Assembly (NCBI RefSeq): GCF_021191695.1
Contig: NZ_JAIWPT010000001.1
Span: 1 to 64,000, forward strand
Reading direction: 5' to 3'
Length of the DNA: 64,000 nt
From: Proluteimonas luteida
GTDB taxonomy: Bacteria; Pseudomonadota; Gammaproteobacteria; Xanthomonadales; Xanthomonadaceae
Shown: positions 55,931-64,000 of the stretch, in pieces
Layout: each line of letters starts with the position of its first letter
Position numbering within the stretch: position 1 is the first letter of the stretch
Translations under genes and position numbers: made by a program
Notes under the pieces: generated by a model
Database searches by the model: none
What the model was told of the DNA's origin: nothing
The model's input: only the letters and a program-made list of their open reading frames with translations

Positions 55931-56632
55931 ATGCGCTTCAGGCGACCGCGCGTGCGCTACGCGGAGACACCGGAACCGGCGACGCCGTACCAGGCGGCCG
56001 GGCAGGTGTGGGATGCGCGCCTGGGCAGCGCCCGCGCGCAGGCGGCGAACTGGCGGCTGATGGCCTTCGGCTGCCTGCTGCTCGCCATCGGCATGGCCGC
56101 CGGTCTGGTGTGGCGTTCGGCGCAGTCCGTCGTGACGCCTTACGTCGTGGAGGTGGACAGCGGCGGACAGGTGCGCGCGGTCGGCGAGGCGGTGACGCCG
56201 TACCGGCCGACCGAGGCACAGATGGCGCACCACCTCGCCCGCTTCGTGACCCTGGTGCGCTCGCTGTCGATCGACCCGGTGGTGGTGCGGCAGAACTGGC
56301 TCGACGCCTACGACTACACCACCGACCGCGGCGCGGCGGCACTGAACGACTACGCGCGCAGCAACGACCCGTTCGCGCGCATCGGCCGAGAGACGGTGGT
56401 GGTGCAGATCACCAGCGTGGTGCGGCTGAGCGACAGCTCGTTCCAGGTGCGCTGGACCGAGCGGCGCTACGTGGACGGCGCCGGTGCGGGGCTGGAGCGG
56501 TGGACGGCGGTGATCCCGGTCGTGCTGCAGCCGCCGCGCACAGCGGAGGCGCTGCGCCGCAATCCGCTGGGGATCTACGTCAACGGCCTGTCCTGGAGCC
56601 GTGAACTCGATACGGAAGGAGTGACGCCATGA
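55931..56632 (+). CDS. trbF: TrbF (VirB8-like)
   Basis: A 233-residue bitopic protein. The conserved opening is RYAETPEPATPYQAAGQVWD, one helix follows (LMAFGCLLLAIGMAAGLVW), and the NTF2-like periplasmic domain has YVVEVDSGGQVRAV and NPLGIYVNGLSWSRE at the end. GGAG before ATG 55931. Overlaps trbG by ATGA. Confidence 0.94.
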   Translation: MRFRRPRVRYAETPEPATPYQAAGQVWDARLGSARAQAANWRLMAFGCLLLAIGMAAGLVWRSAQSVVTPYVVEVDSGGQVRAVGEAVTPYRPTEAQMAHHLARFVTLVRSLSIDPVVVRQNWLDAYDYTTDRGAAALNDYARSNDPFARIGRETVVVQITSVVRLSDSSFQVRWTERRYVDGAGAGLERWTAVIPVVLQPPRTAEALRRNPLGIYVNGLSWSRELDTEGVTP

Positions 56633-57603
56633 ACGTGTGGTTGCGTATTGTCGTGCTGCCGCTGGGACTGGTGCTGGCCGGCTGCGCGTCGTCAGGAAAG
56701 AAGTCGCCGGCGATCGTGCTGGACGAGCCGGCGCCGGTGTCCGCGGTGGTGGAGGTCGGGCCGGCGGCGGAAGTCGTCGCGGTGCCGGAACCGCTGCCGC
56801 TGCCGGGCCAGCTGAAGCCGTTGCCGGAGAAGCCTGTTGTCGCGGAGAAGCCTGCCAACGTGCAGGCCGGGGTGACGCGCGCGCTCGACGAGGCGCGGGT
56901 GGCGCCGGCCCACGACGGCTTCGTCAACGCGGTGCAGGTCTGGCCCTACGCCGAGGGCGCGCTGTACCAGGTCTACGCCAGCCCCGGCCGGGTGACGCTG
57001 ATCGCGCTGCAGCCGGGCGAGCAACTGGTGACCGTGGCCGCCGGTGACACGGTGCGCTGGATCGTCGGCGACACGGTGAGCGGCAGCGGCGGCGAGCAAC
57101 GCGTGAGCGTGCTGGTGAAGCCCACGCGTCCCGATCTGCAGACCAATCTCGTCATCACCACCGACCGGCGCACGTACCTGATCGAGCTGACCTCGACCGA
57201 GCAGACGTGGATGGCCTCGGTGTCCTGGGACTATCCGCAGGACCGGATGCGGGCGCTGCAGCGGCGGGCGCAGGAAACGCCTCCGGTCACGCAGGTCGGG
57301 CTGCCGCTGCAGGACCTGCGCTTCCGCTACGCGATCCGCGGCGGCAACCCGCCGTGGAAGCCGCGGCAGGCCTTCGACGACGGGCGCCAGGTCTACATCC
57401 AGTTCCCGGCCGGCATCGCGCAGGGCGAGTTGCCGCCGCTGTTCGTGGTCGGGCCGCAGGGCGAGGGGCAGTTGGTGAACTACCGGTACATGGCGCCGTA
57501 CTACGTCGTCGACCGGCTGTTCGCCGCCGCGGAGCTGCGCCTGGGCGGCGACCGCGCCGAGGTGGTGCGCATCGAGCGCACCGACCGAGCGGGGCGCCGC
57601 TGA
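56629..57603 (+). CDS. trbG: TrbG (VirB9-like)
   Basis: A 324-residue lipoprotein-type VirB9 homologue. The lipobox LVLAGC precedes a proline-rich linker, then the VirB9 beta domain with QVWPYAEGALYQVYASPGRV, TDRRTYLIEL and FDDGRQVYIQFPAG. It forms the outer-membrane core complex with TrbI. It ends one base before trbI. Confidence 0.94.
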   Translation: MNVWLRIVVLPLGLVLAGCASSGKKSPAIVLDEPAPVSAVVEVGPAAEVVAVPEPLPLPGQLKPLPEKPVVAEKPANVQAGVTRALDEARVAPAHDGFVNAVQVWPYAEGALYQVYASPGRVTLIALQPGEQLVTVAAGDTVRWIVGDTVSGSGGEQRVSVLVKPTRPDLQTNLVITTDRRTYLIELTSTEQTWMASVSWDYPQDRMRALQRRAQETPPVTQVGLPLQDLRFRYAIRGGNPPWKPRQAFDDGRQVYIQFPAGIAQGELPPLFVVGPQGEGQLVNYRYMAPYYVVDRLFAAAELRLGGDRAEVVRIERTDRAGRR

Positions 57604-57604
57604 C

Positions 57605-58882
57605 ATGAATGCGCAGGCCGCGCCTTCGTCGCCGCCGCCCAAGCTGCCGCCGGAGTCGGTCGCGCTGCGCGCGCCGCCGCGCCCGGTGACGAGGCTCAAC
57701 CGGCGGCTGCTGATCGTGCTCGCCGGTGTGCTGGCCGTTGCGGTGCTGGGCGCGACGTGGTGGTCGCTGCAGTCCTCGCAGCGGCGGGCGCTGGAGGCGC
57801 CGGCGGAACTGCACAACGTCGAGCGCGTCGCGCATACCGAGGCGTTGCAGCGGCTGCCCGCCGACTACACCACGCTGCTGCCGCCGGCGCCCGTGGAGGA
57901 GCCGGAGGACGAGACGCTGTCGCCCGGCGTGCCGGAACTGGGTGAACCGCTGCCCGGCGACCTGGGCGCGCCGATCCTGCGCGCCGAGCGCGAGGCGCAG
58001 GGCTACGCCTACGGCGAGGACCCGGCCGAAGCCGAACGGCTGGCGCAGGTGAAGGAGGCGGAGGAGGCGATGCGCTCGCCGGTGTTCTTCGGCGGTGTGG
58101 CGCAGGCGCCGTCGCGCGTTGCCGGGACGACGGAATCGGGATCGCCCGCGACGCCGGCGCATGCCGATCCGCTGGCGATGCTGTCCGCGCAAATGGCGGA
58201 CACGCCGGCCGGCCGGCATGAGGCGTCTCCCGTCGCTGATGCGGCCGACACCCGCAACCGCGGCGAACTGCAGCCGCCGGCCTCGCCGTACCAGGTGATG
58301 GCTGGCACCGTGGTGGCGGCCGCCCTGGTCACCGGCATCCGCTCCGACCTGCCGGGCGACGTGATCGCGACCGTGACCGAACCGGTCTACGACACCGCGA
58401 CCGGCCGGCACCTGCTGATCCCGCAGGGCTCGCGCCTGCTCGGCCGCTACGACAGCCAGATCGGCTACGGCCAGCGCCGGGTGCAGGTGGTTTGGCACCG
58501 CGTCATCCTGCCGGACACCTCCTCGCTGTCGCTGGACGACTTCGACGGTGCCGACCCGGCCGGCTACGCCGGACTGGAGGACGGCGTGGACATGCACTGG
58601 CGCCGCCTGTTCGCCGGCGCCGCACTGACCACCCTGCTGGGCGTCGGCGCCGAGTTGGCCGCGCCGCAGAACCGCGGCGACGGCGACCGCATCATCATCG
58701 CCGGCCGCGACAGCGCGCAGGAGGTCATCAACCAGGTCGGCCAGGAGATGACTCGCCGCAACCTCGACGTGCAGCCGACCCTGACCGTCCGCCCCGGCAT
58801 GCCCGTGCGCGTGATCGTCAGCCGCGACCTGGCGCTGCGCCCGTACCGCCCGGCGAGCTTTCGGCAGGGAGCGTTGCCATGA
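57605..58882 (+). CDS. trbI: TrbI (VirB10-like)
   Basis: A 425-residue VirB10 homologue. A short cytosolic Pro-rich N-terminus, one membrane helix (LLIVLAGVLAVAVLGATWW), a long variable linker, then the beta-barrel core with YQVMAGTVVAAALVTGI, GDVIATVTEPVYD, and IPQGSRLLGRYDSQIGYGQ. It spans both membranes. The start of the DUF2274 gene overlaps its stop. Confidence 0.95.
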   Translation: MNAQAAPSSPPPKLPPESVALRAPPRPVTRLNRRLLIVLAGVLAVAVLGATWWSLQSSQRRALEAPAELHNVERVAHTEALQRLPADYTTLLPPAPVEEPEDETLSPGVPELGEPLPGDLGAPILRAEREAQGYAYGEDPAEAERLAQVKEAEEAMRSPVFFGGVAQAPSRVAGTTESGSPATPAHADPLAMLSAQMADTPAGRHEASPVADAADTRNRGELQPPASPYQVMAGTVVAAALVTGIRSDLPGDVIATVTEPVYDTATGRHLLIPQGSRLLGRYDSQIGYGQRRVQVVWHRVILPDTSSLSLDDFDGADPAGYAGLEDGVDMHWRRLFAGAALTTLLGVGAELAAPQNRGDGDRIIIAGRDSAQEVINQVGQEMTRRNLDVQPTLTVRPGMPVRVIVSRDLALRPYRPASFRQGALP

Positions 58883-59118
58883 GCGCGAACAAGCTGCGCC
58901 TCGGCCCTTTGCCCAAGACTGAAACCGTCCGCTTCAGCTTCAACTGCACCAAGGCGCTGCAGGCCGACCTCGAAAGCTACGCCGCCCTGCACGCACAGAC
59001 CTACGGCGATCCGATCGACGCCGCCACGCTGGTCCCGCACATGCTCGAAGCCTTCATGGCGCGGGATCGTGAGTTCAAGAAAAGGAGGGCGAGCCATGCC
59101 GCGCGACGCGACCCATAG
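58879..59118 (+). CDS. DUF2274 family protein
   Basis: A 79-residue protein: LRLGPLPKTETVRFSFNC, LQADLESYAALHAQTYG, PHMLEAFMARDREFKK, the DUF2274 signature. It is probably a small RHH-like DNA-binding protein. Its gene regularly closes the trb operon, as here, overlapping trbI by ATGA. Its 3' end overlaps the following AlpA gene by 23 bases. Confidence 0.9.
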   Translation: MSANKLRLGPLPKTETVRFSFNCTKALQADLESYAALHAQTYGDPIDAATLVPHMLEAFMARDREFKKRRASHAARRDP

Positions 59119-59416
59119 TCAATCCACGCCTCCCGCCAACACGGTCGAATCCGCGGAGCCCTGTCCGCTGCCCGAGACCGGCTACCTGCGGCTGCACCAG
59201 ATCGTCGGTCGGCCGGCTCGCAACGGCAGGCCGGCGTTGCCCGCCATCATCCCCGTCTCGCGCTCGACCTGGTGGGCGGGCGTGAAGTCCGGCCGCTACC
59301 CCCAGCCGGTCCGGTCCTTGGGTCCACGCATCACCGCCTGGCGGGTCGAGGACGTACTGGCGTTGATCGAGCCGGCCAGCGCAGGCGAGGGGGTGCCAAG
59401 GGACCCAAGTGCTTGA
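59096..59416 (+). CDS. AlpA-family regulator (trb-end copy)
   Basis: A 106-residue protein with the AlpA/excisionase-like winged helix: LRLHQIVGRP, STWWAGVKSGRYPQPVRSL, GPRITAWRVEDV. AAAGGAGG stands 7-9 bases before ATG 59096. It is last in the trb operon, so transfer and a directionality or activation factor would be expressed together. It is a paralogue of the gene at 2476-2763. Confidence 0.85.
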   Translation: MPRDATHSQSTPPANTVESAEPCPLPETGYLRLHQIVGRPARNGRPALPAIIPVSRSTWWAGVKSGRYPQPVRSLGPRITAWRVEDVLALIEPASAGEGVPRDPSA

Positions 59417-59451
59417 CATGCATCGTAAATGCATCATAATTGCATCACACA
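59413..59451 (+). promoter_or_regulatory. Promoter with three 11-bp direct repeats for the Xre-RES pair
   Basis: A -35 box TTGACA (59413-59418) and a -10 box CATAAT (59435-59440) are separated by 16 bases. Three tandem 11-bp repeats, TGCATCGTAAA, TGCATCATAAT and TGCATCACACA, fill 59419-59451, covering the spacer and the -10. They are ideal sites for cooperative binding of the antitoxin. The -35 box overlaps the end of the AlpA gene. Confidence 0.75.
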
Positions 59452-59469
59452 GTCGCCCCAGGTGTGCTC

Positions 59470-59856
59470 ATGAATGCCGTCCTGAACCACGACCACGCCG
59501 CCCGGTTCCTGGAGGAGCTGCGGGAGCCGGGCGCGGCCTACTTCTCGCCGTCCGCCTTCAGCAGCGTGCTGCACATCACCACCCAGCGGCTGGCCGAACT
59601 GGCGAAGGTGCACCGGACCACGACCACGCGCTCGCCGGATGCGGAGAAGCTGCAGGACTTCCTGCGCGACGCCGCCAACGTCCTGGCGATCGCGGTGGAG
59701 CTGACCGGCGGCGACCGCCAGCGGGCCGTGTTCTGGTTCCGCAACGTGCCGCTGCTGGAACTGGATGGGCGGACGGCCGAGCAGCTAGTGGCCGACGGGC
59801 TGGCCGAGGGGGTGCGCGACTACCTGATCAACTTGTCGGCCGGCGCCACCGGATGA
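59470..59856 (+). CDS. Xre/MbcA/ParS-type antitoxin
   Basis: A 128-residue antitoxin of the RES-Xre class. An N-terminal Xre-like helical DNA-binding part (SPSAFSSVLHITTQRLAELA) is followed by the toxin-binding DUF2384 domain (AVFWFRNVPLLELDGRTAEQLV). It neutralises the RES enzyme and represses its own promoter. The start overlaps no gene; the stop overlaps the toxin's ATG (ATGA). Confidence 0.9.
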   Translation: MNAVLNHDHAARFLEELREPGAAYFSPSAFSSVLHITTQRLAELAKVHRTTTTRSPDAEKLQDFLRDAANVLAIAVELTGGDRQRAVFWFRNVPLLELDGRTAEQLVADGLAEGVRDYLINLSAGATG

Positions 59857-60383
59857 TCTTTGCCGCGGTCGGGCCGGACGCGGCGTACTACCGGGTGCTG
59901 ACACCGAGCTGGGCGTTCCAGCCCCGAAGCGGCGCCGGCGCGGCGGCCAAGGGCGGCCGCTTCAACCGTCCCGGCACGCACGCGGTATACCTGTCGGCCG
60001 CGCCGGACACCGCCGTCGCCGAGTACGGCCAGGCCGAACGCTTGTTTTCGCCCGGCACAGTGGCCTCATATCGAGTCACCCTCGCCCGCATCGTTGACTT
60101 CAGCGGCGGCTACTCGCCGGCGTGGGACGCGCTGTGGCGGGAGTGGGACTGCGCCTGGAAGGACCTGTGGTTCCGCCAGCGCATCGAGCCGCCGACCTGG
60201 GAGATGGCCGACCGCGTGCTGGCGTCGGGCGCCACCGGCCTGGCATTCCCCTCGACGCAGCAGCCGGGCGGCGTGAACCTGGTGGTCTACACGGATCTGC
60301 TGACCGCGGACGACGTGTTCGAAGTCCACGATCCCGACGGGCTGCTGCCGCGCGACCGAAAGTCGTGGCGGAGCCCGGGCTGA
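59853..60383 (+). CDS. RES-domain NAD+-degrading toxin
   Basis: A 176-residue toxin of the RES family: YYRVLTP (Arg), KGGRFNRPGTHAVYLS (the conserved GGR-x-N-x-x-G block), AVAEYG (Glu) and a C-terminal LAFPSTQQPGGVNLVVY block with Ser. RES toxins deplete NAD+ and arrest growth until the antitoxin is renewed. The pair lies near the integrase end of the element and would stabilise it. Confidence 0.92.
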   Translation: MIFAAVGPDAAYYRVLTPSWAFQPRSGAGAAAKGGRFNRPGTHAVYLSAAPDTAVAEYGQAERLFSPGTVASYRVTLARIVDFSGGYSPAWDALWREWDCAWKDLWFRQRIEPPTWEMADRVLASGATGLAFPSTQQPGGVNLVVYTDLLTADDVFEVHDPDGLLPRDRKSWRSPG

Positions 60384-60521
60384 GCATCGTGGCGATGGCG
60401 CCGATACCGGAGCCATACCAATACGCTGGTCACGCTTCGCAGATATTTTATGGCGAAACGGTAGGGAGATTCGCGGCTATCAGCGTCTTCTAAAGACCCT
60501 TGGTGGGAAGCCTTGCGGTCA

Positions 60522-61877
60522 ATGTACAAAGCCATCAGCTTTACGCGCGAAGAGATGTTCGAGCGGGTTTGGTCCACGCCGCTGCTGCAGTTGGCCAAGG
60601 AGATCGGTGTATCGGACGTCGCGCTAGGCAAGGCGTGCCGACGGGCAAAGATTCCGCTTCCAGGCCGAGGCTACTGGGCGAAGGACGCCAAGGCACGCCA
60701 GAAACCGAAGCTGCCTGCCAATCATGATCCGTTCTATGGCACCGTCAGCTTTCGCGTCGTCGATCCGGAAGCGTATGCGGCGTTGGTCGCAGCGAGGCCT
60801 TCCATGCCGAGGCGTGCGAAGAGCGAAGGAGACAGCGAATCCCCGGAAAACGAGGCTACGGCCGTCGTCGTCCCGACAACTCTCGAGGAACCGCATCCGC
60901 TGGTAGTGAGGACGCTCAAACTGGCGCGCTCCGCCGAGGTGTTCGAGGGGCGTCTGTCGTTGGATTTCAAGGAAGCTTTGTGCATCCGGATCACGCCGGA
61001 CGTGCTGGATCGAGCGTTGCTCGTGATGGACACGCTGATCAAGGAGTCGGAACGGCGCGGCTGCACTTGGGCAGTGACCAAGGAGGGCACGACAACCGTG
61101 ACGTATGAGGGAGAAGCGATGAAAGTCGGGCTGAGGGAGCGGCTCACCCGCCGCGAGATTCCAGAACCACCGCCGCCCCCGGCACCACGCCGCGGACGAA
61201 GAGCGGCGTGGCAATCGGACTACACGCCAACCTACTACCCCCGGAAGGAATGGGTCTCAAGCGGCGAACTGACCTTCGAGATCGACGAACGCGGCGGGCA
61301 CGGCGTGCGCCGAAACTGGACCGATACCAAGCGCACGTCGATCGATACCAGACTCGCCGACATCCTCGATGGTCTTGCCGGCATGGCTGCAGGAATCAAG
61401 GCCGAACGGGAAAAGTGGGCCGAGTGGCAGCGTCAGCGCGACTTGGAGGAGGCGCGGCGAGCGCAGCTGGCAAGGGAGGCCGAGCGAGTAAGGCTGCTGC
61501 GGGCACGCCTGGTAGATTCCATGCAGCGATGGGAACAGGCAGTGCGCCTGCGGCGGTTCACCAGTGCGGTGGAAGCGCATATGGCGAACCTGGACGAGCG
61601 CAGCGTGGCCGCCGGAAGGCAGTGGCTGACCTGGGCAAGGGAGCAGGCCGACTTGCTGGATCCGGTCATCTCGAACTTCGCTGGCGCCACTTCCCTGAAG
61701 GCGACCGTGCCCGAGTGGTTCTCAGGGCGCGGGAGCTGGGAGAAGACACCGCTCGACTGGTGGGCTCTACCCAACCTGGAGCAGGCGGACGACGAGGACG
61801 AGGGACAGTCCGTTGAGGAGATACCTGATCCGTCTGCGTACTGGCGGCGAGTCAGATCAGGCTGGTACGGGCGCTGA
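60522..61877 (+). CDS. Protein with N-terminal HTH-like motif, unknown
   Basis: A 451-residue protein I cannot name. The first 50 residues resemble a recurrent DNA-binding-like unit: REEMFERVWSTPLLQLAKEI, GVSDVALGKACRRAKIPLP, then GRGYWAK. Residues 100-210 form a mixed domain. Residues 280-350 are a long Arg/Glu-rich coiled coil (EREKWAEWQRQRDLEEARRA). The tail is acidic. ATG 60522 is the probable start; TTG 60513 is in frame. It converges with the next gene, overlapping by 21 bases. The location next to the integrase is a common cargo spot. Confidence 0.65.
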   Translation: MYKAISFTREEMFERVWSTPLLQLAKEIGVSDVALGKACRRAKIPLPGRGYWAKDAKARQKPKLPANHDPFYGTVSFRVVDPEAYAALVAARPSMPRRAKSEGDSESPENEATAVVVPTTLEEPHPLVVRTLKLARSAEVFEGRLSLDFKEALCIRITPDVLDRALLVMDTLIKESERRGCTWAVTKEGTTTVTYEGEAMKVGLRERLTRREIPEPPPPPAPRRGRRAAWQSDYTPTYYPRKEWVSSGELTFEIDERGGHGVRRNWTDTKRTSIDTRLADILDGLAGMAAGIKAEREKWAEWQRQRDLEEARRAQLAREAERVRLLRARLVDSMQRWEQAVRLRRFTSAVEAHMANLDERSVAAGRQWLTWAREQADLLDPVISNFAGATSLKATVPEWFSGRGSWEKTPLDWWALPNLEQADDEDEGQSVEEIPDPSAYWRRVRSGWYGR

Positions 61878-62705
61878 GTCACCGGGGACGGGGCACAGGC
61901 GCTCCTGTGCGGTTTCGTCATCCTGTTTAGGATCAATCTTGTTGAGTAGCGATGGCAACTCTATCCGCTCGACGCTTCTCGTCGGGACAACGTAGACCCT
62001 GCCATCACGGATCATCGCGCAGAGGGTCTGATTGCACTCGATCCGATATCCCCATTCCGGATGGCCGCTGCCATCCGTCAACACAATTCTTGCGGCGCGA
62101 GTGACGGGCCGTTCGCAAAAATCGGACGCCATCTGTTTCCCGGCCTTGTCGAACGGCACTACGGCCGTGCCGATCAAGGCAGCCAGCAGGAGGCCGGCCA
62201 GAAACAGCATCAATGGGAACACCGCCAGACCTATCGGCGCAGCCACCAGCGCTACGCCGGCGCGGGTCGCCCAAGCTTTCCAGCCGTCGGCGGTCAGCCA
62301 TCCTCGTGCGATGTTGCCGGCAGGTTCCGAGGCTTCTTCGGCTTCATTCTTGGCGGTGGTTCGGTCTCTCCTTGCTTTGAACCACTCCCACGCATACATC
62401 CCGAATGCAAACAGCGCCAGTGGCAGGATCAGCTTGGGTAGGTAGCCAAGGTAGAAATCCCAGGCGTTGTTGAACCAACCGACTGCCGTCTTCAGCCAGC
62501 CATGCAGCGCCAGCCAATAGGTGTCGGTGGTGCTGATCGGGAACTGCGCGCTTTCGAGACCGAAGTGGCGAAGCCAGCCTTCGCGGAGCGCGCGGCCCTG
62601 CAGAAAGAACATTGCCGTCAGTACTGAAAGCACGAATGCCGAGGTGAGGATCGGCGAGATGCGCCACCGCTTCCGGCGATCGGTCTTATCGGTGCTCTCT
62701 GCCAT
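61857..62705 (-). CDS. Membrane protein, unknown
   Basis: A 282-residue membrane protein not recognised. Helices are visible at about residues 18-36, 86-106 and 145-180 (the last probably two segments, VALVAAPIGLAVFPLMLFLA and LLLAALIGTAVV). A soluble C-terminal domain follows (DGSGHPEWGYRIECNQTLCA, GRVYVVPTRSVERIEL), likely periplasmic or a small beta domain. It is transcribed in the same direction as the integrase and starts 32 bases after the end of int, so both may share a transcript. Confidence 0.65.
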   Translation of the reverse strand: MAESTDKTDRRKRWRISPILTSAFVLSVLTAMFFLQGRALREGWLRHFGLESAQFPISTTDTYWLALHGWLKTAVGWFNNAWDFYLGYLPKLILPLALFAFGMYAWEWFKARRDRTTAKNEAEEASEPAGNIARGWLTADGWKAWATRAGVALVAAPIGLAVFPLMLFLAGLLLAALIGTAVVPFDKAGKQMASDFCERPVTRAARIVLTDGSGHPEWGYRIECNQTLCAMIRDGRVYVVPTRSVERIELPSLLNKIDPKQDDETAQERLCPVPGDSAPVPA

Positions 62706-62737
62706 GTTTCGTCCCCAATACGCCCCTGCCGGCCATC

Positions 62738-64000
62738 TTACGTGTCCCGCCTCCGGGCGGCGATAGCGATCCGGCTGGAATCTTTATCGCCCTTCTTGCG
62801 GAACGGGACGACGTTGTCGCCGGCCTTGAGGATGTCGAGGTAGTCGCCCCACTCCTGCATCATCAGCACGCGCTCGTGCAGGTGCGCCGTTCGGTTGTAC
62901 GCACGGCCATTGGGGTCCTTCACGGCATGCGCGAGCTGGTGCTCGATGTAGTCGGGGCGGACATTGAGCACCTCATCCAGCACCGTGCGGGCCATGGCCC
63001 GGAAGCCGTGCCCGCTCATTTCGTCCTTCGAGAAGCCCATGCGGCGCAGGGCCGCGAGGACGGCGTTGTCGCTCATCGGGCGATCGGCCGTGCGCGCGCT
63101 CGGGAAAACGTACTTCCCACCGCCGGTCAGCGGCTCGATCTCACGGAGGATCGCCAGCGCCTGAGTCGAGAGCGGTACGAGGTGCGCCGAGCGCATCTTC
63201 ATCTTCTCGGGCGGGATGTTCCATTCGGCCACATCCAGATCGAACTCTTCCCATTCGGCTTGGCGCAGTTCGCCTGGGCGCAAGAAGACGTGCGGGGCCA
63301 GCCTCAGCGCGCACTTGGTGACGAGCGATCCCTTGTAGGCGTCGATCGCACGCAGCAGTTCGCCAATGCGCTTGGGTTGGGTGATCGCGGCACGGTGGGT
63401 CGGTTTGACCGGGGGTAGGGCGCCGCGTAGATCCTCTGCCGGATTTCGGTCCGCGCGTGCAGTGATGATTGCGTAGCGGAACACCTGGCTGCAGTTCTGC
63501 AAGATCCGGTGCGCCGATTCGACCGCGCCACGGTCGACGACTCGGTTGAGCGTCGTCAGCAGTTCACGCGCGCCGATGTCCGCCACAGGACGACCACCCA
63601 ACCAGGGGAAAACGTCGTTCTTGAGCCGCAGTTCGATGCGGCTTGCGTGCGACTCCACCCAGCCCGACTTCTGCTTGGCGATCCACTCTCGGGCGACGAC
63701 CTCGAAGCTGTTGGCGGCGCGCTCCTTGCCGGCGGCCTTCTCCGCGCGGCGGTGCTCGCCGGGGTCCACGCCATTGGCCAGCAGTTTGCGCGCCTCGTCG
63801 CGCTTGGCCCTCGCGTCGGCAAGTCCCGTATCCGGATAGACGCCCAGGCTGAGCGTGTTCTCCTTGCCGGTCACGGGGCGGCGGTACTTCCAGCGCCACC
63901 AGCGGCTGCCGTCAGGGCGCAGCAGGAGGTACAGGCCCTTGGCGTCATAGAGCTTCCGCGGCTTGGGGCCGGGCTTGGTCTTGCGGATCGCAGTATCGGT
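62738..64000 (-). CDS. int: P4-type tyrosine integrase (5' end outside window)
   Basis: A tyrosine recombinase of about 420 residues, of which about 420 codons are visible. The frame runs through base 64000 with TAIRKTKPGPKP, the normal opening, so only a few residues are missing. The N-terminal DUF4102 arm-binding domain has GLYLLLRPDG, RWWRWKYRRP and TLSLGVYPDT. The catalytic domain shows the first Arg in LRPGELRQAEW, HGFRAMARTVL (His and second Arg), QLAHAV (His) and the nucleophile Tyr in GRAYNRT. It excises and integrates the element, probably at an ssrA-type site just right of the window. An internal start (63874) would remove the arm-binding start and is not preferred. Confidence 0.93.
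   Translation of the reverse strand, partial: TDTAIRKTKPGPKPRKLYDAKGLYLLLRPDGSRWWRWKYRRPVTGKENTLSLGVYPDTGLADARAKRDEARKLLANGVDPGEHRRAEKAAGKERAANSFEVVAREWIAKQKSGWVESHASRIELRLKNDVFPWLGGRPVADIGARELLTTLNRVVDRGAVESAHRILQNCSQVFRYAIITARADRNPAEDLRGALPPVKPTHRAAITQPKRIGELLRAIDAYKGSLVTKCALRLAPHVFLRPGELRQAEWEEFDLDVAEWNIPPEKMKMRSAHLVPLSTQALAILREIEPLTGGGKYVFPSARTADRPMSDNAVLAALRRMGFSKDEMSGHGFRAMARTVLDEVLNVRPDYIEHQLAHAVKDPNGRAYNRTAHLHERVLMMQEWGDYLDILKAGDNVVPFRKKGDKDSSRIAIAARRRDT

Overview
The window looks like one high-GC gammaproteobacterial chromosome segment, probably Xanthomonadaceae/Lysobacteraceae. This rests on the GC-rich backbone codon usage, the FecI/FecR/TonB-receptor style and a tmRNA-type attachment site, and no core marker gene confirms it. 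Almost all of it (about 2.17 kb to past the right edge) reads as one integrative and conjugative element (ICE) of the Tn4371 / ICEMlSym-like, trb-type class.

Layout. 0-2.1 kb is a graveyard of broken insertion sequences (an IS481-type transposase tail and two IS3-type fragments), one intact secreted protein of unknown function, and the fossil N-terminus of an integrase related to the one at the far right. 2.04-2.26 kb holds an attachment-site-like structure: a degenerate tmRNA 3' end, an intrinsic terminator and four short arm-type repeats. 2.5-11.4 kb is a cargo zone rich in defence-like genes: an AlpA-like regulator, a membrane protein, a Fic protein, a NERD-helicase, an AbiGi-like protein and a DUF5677-like protein. 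11.4-18.5 kb is a tightly coupled three-gene minus-strand operon: an AbiEi-like winged-helix protein, an AbiEii-like nucleotidyltransferase and a 1792-residue nuclease/STAND-NTPase. It is the best candidate for an undescribed system. 18.6-24.4 kb is a complete lexA-imuA-imuB-dnaE2 SOS mutagenesis cassette. 24.5-28.4 kb is a 1298-residue DUF4365-like/helical-repeat/PIN-like protein.

28.7-36.8 kb is the ICE processing region: radC, DUF736, an XRE-nuclease pair inserted as cargo, a DUF2285 activator, an AlpA-like HTH protein, DUF2840, the TraF peptidase and a DUF3363 relaxase. The repA-parA genes commonly found between the HTH gene and DUF2840 in such elements are absent. 37.0-44.2 kb is FecI-FecR-TonB receptor-S9 peptidase, the layout of lasso-peptide uptake and hydrolysis modules, but with no lasso biosynthesis genes in view. 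44.2-47.4 kb carries LysR, an entry-exclusion lipoprotein, a metallophosphatase and a GNAT acetyltransferase. 47.6-59.4 kb is a compact, translationally coupled mating-pair operon (traG, copG-like, trbBCDEJLFGI, DUF2274, AlpA). 59.4-60.4 kb is an Xre-RES toxin-antitoxin pair, followed by two unrecognised genes and the element's tyrosine integrase, whose start lies beyond base 64000.

Working together: the integrase with AlpA/DUF2285-type regulators would control excision, the relaxase with TraG and Trb would transfer the DNA, EexN would prevent redundant transfer, Xre-RES would stabilise the element, and the cargo would give phage or plasmid defence, induced mutagenesis and possibly scavenging of a foreign peptide. 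Family names are recognised by eye from motifs; no database search was run.
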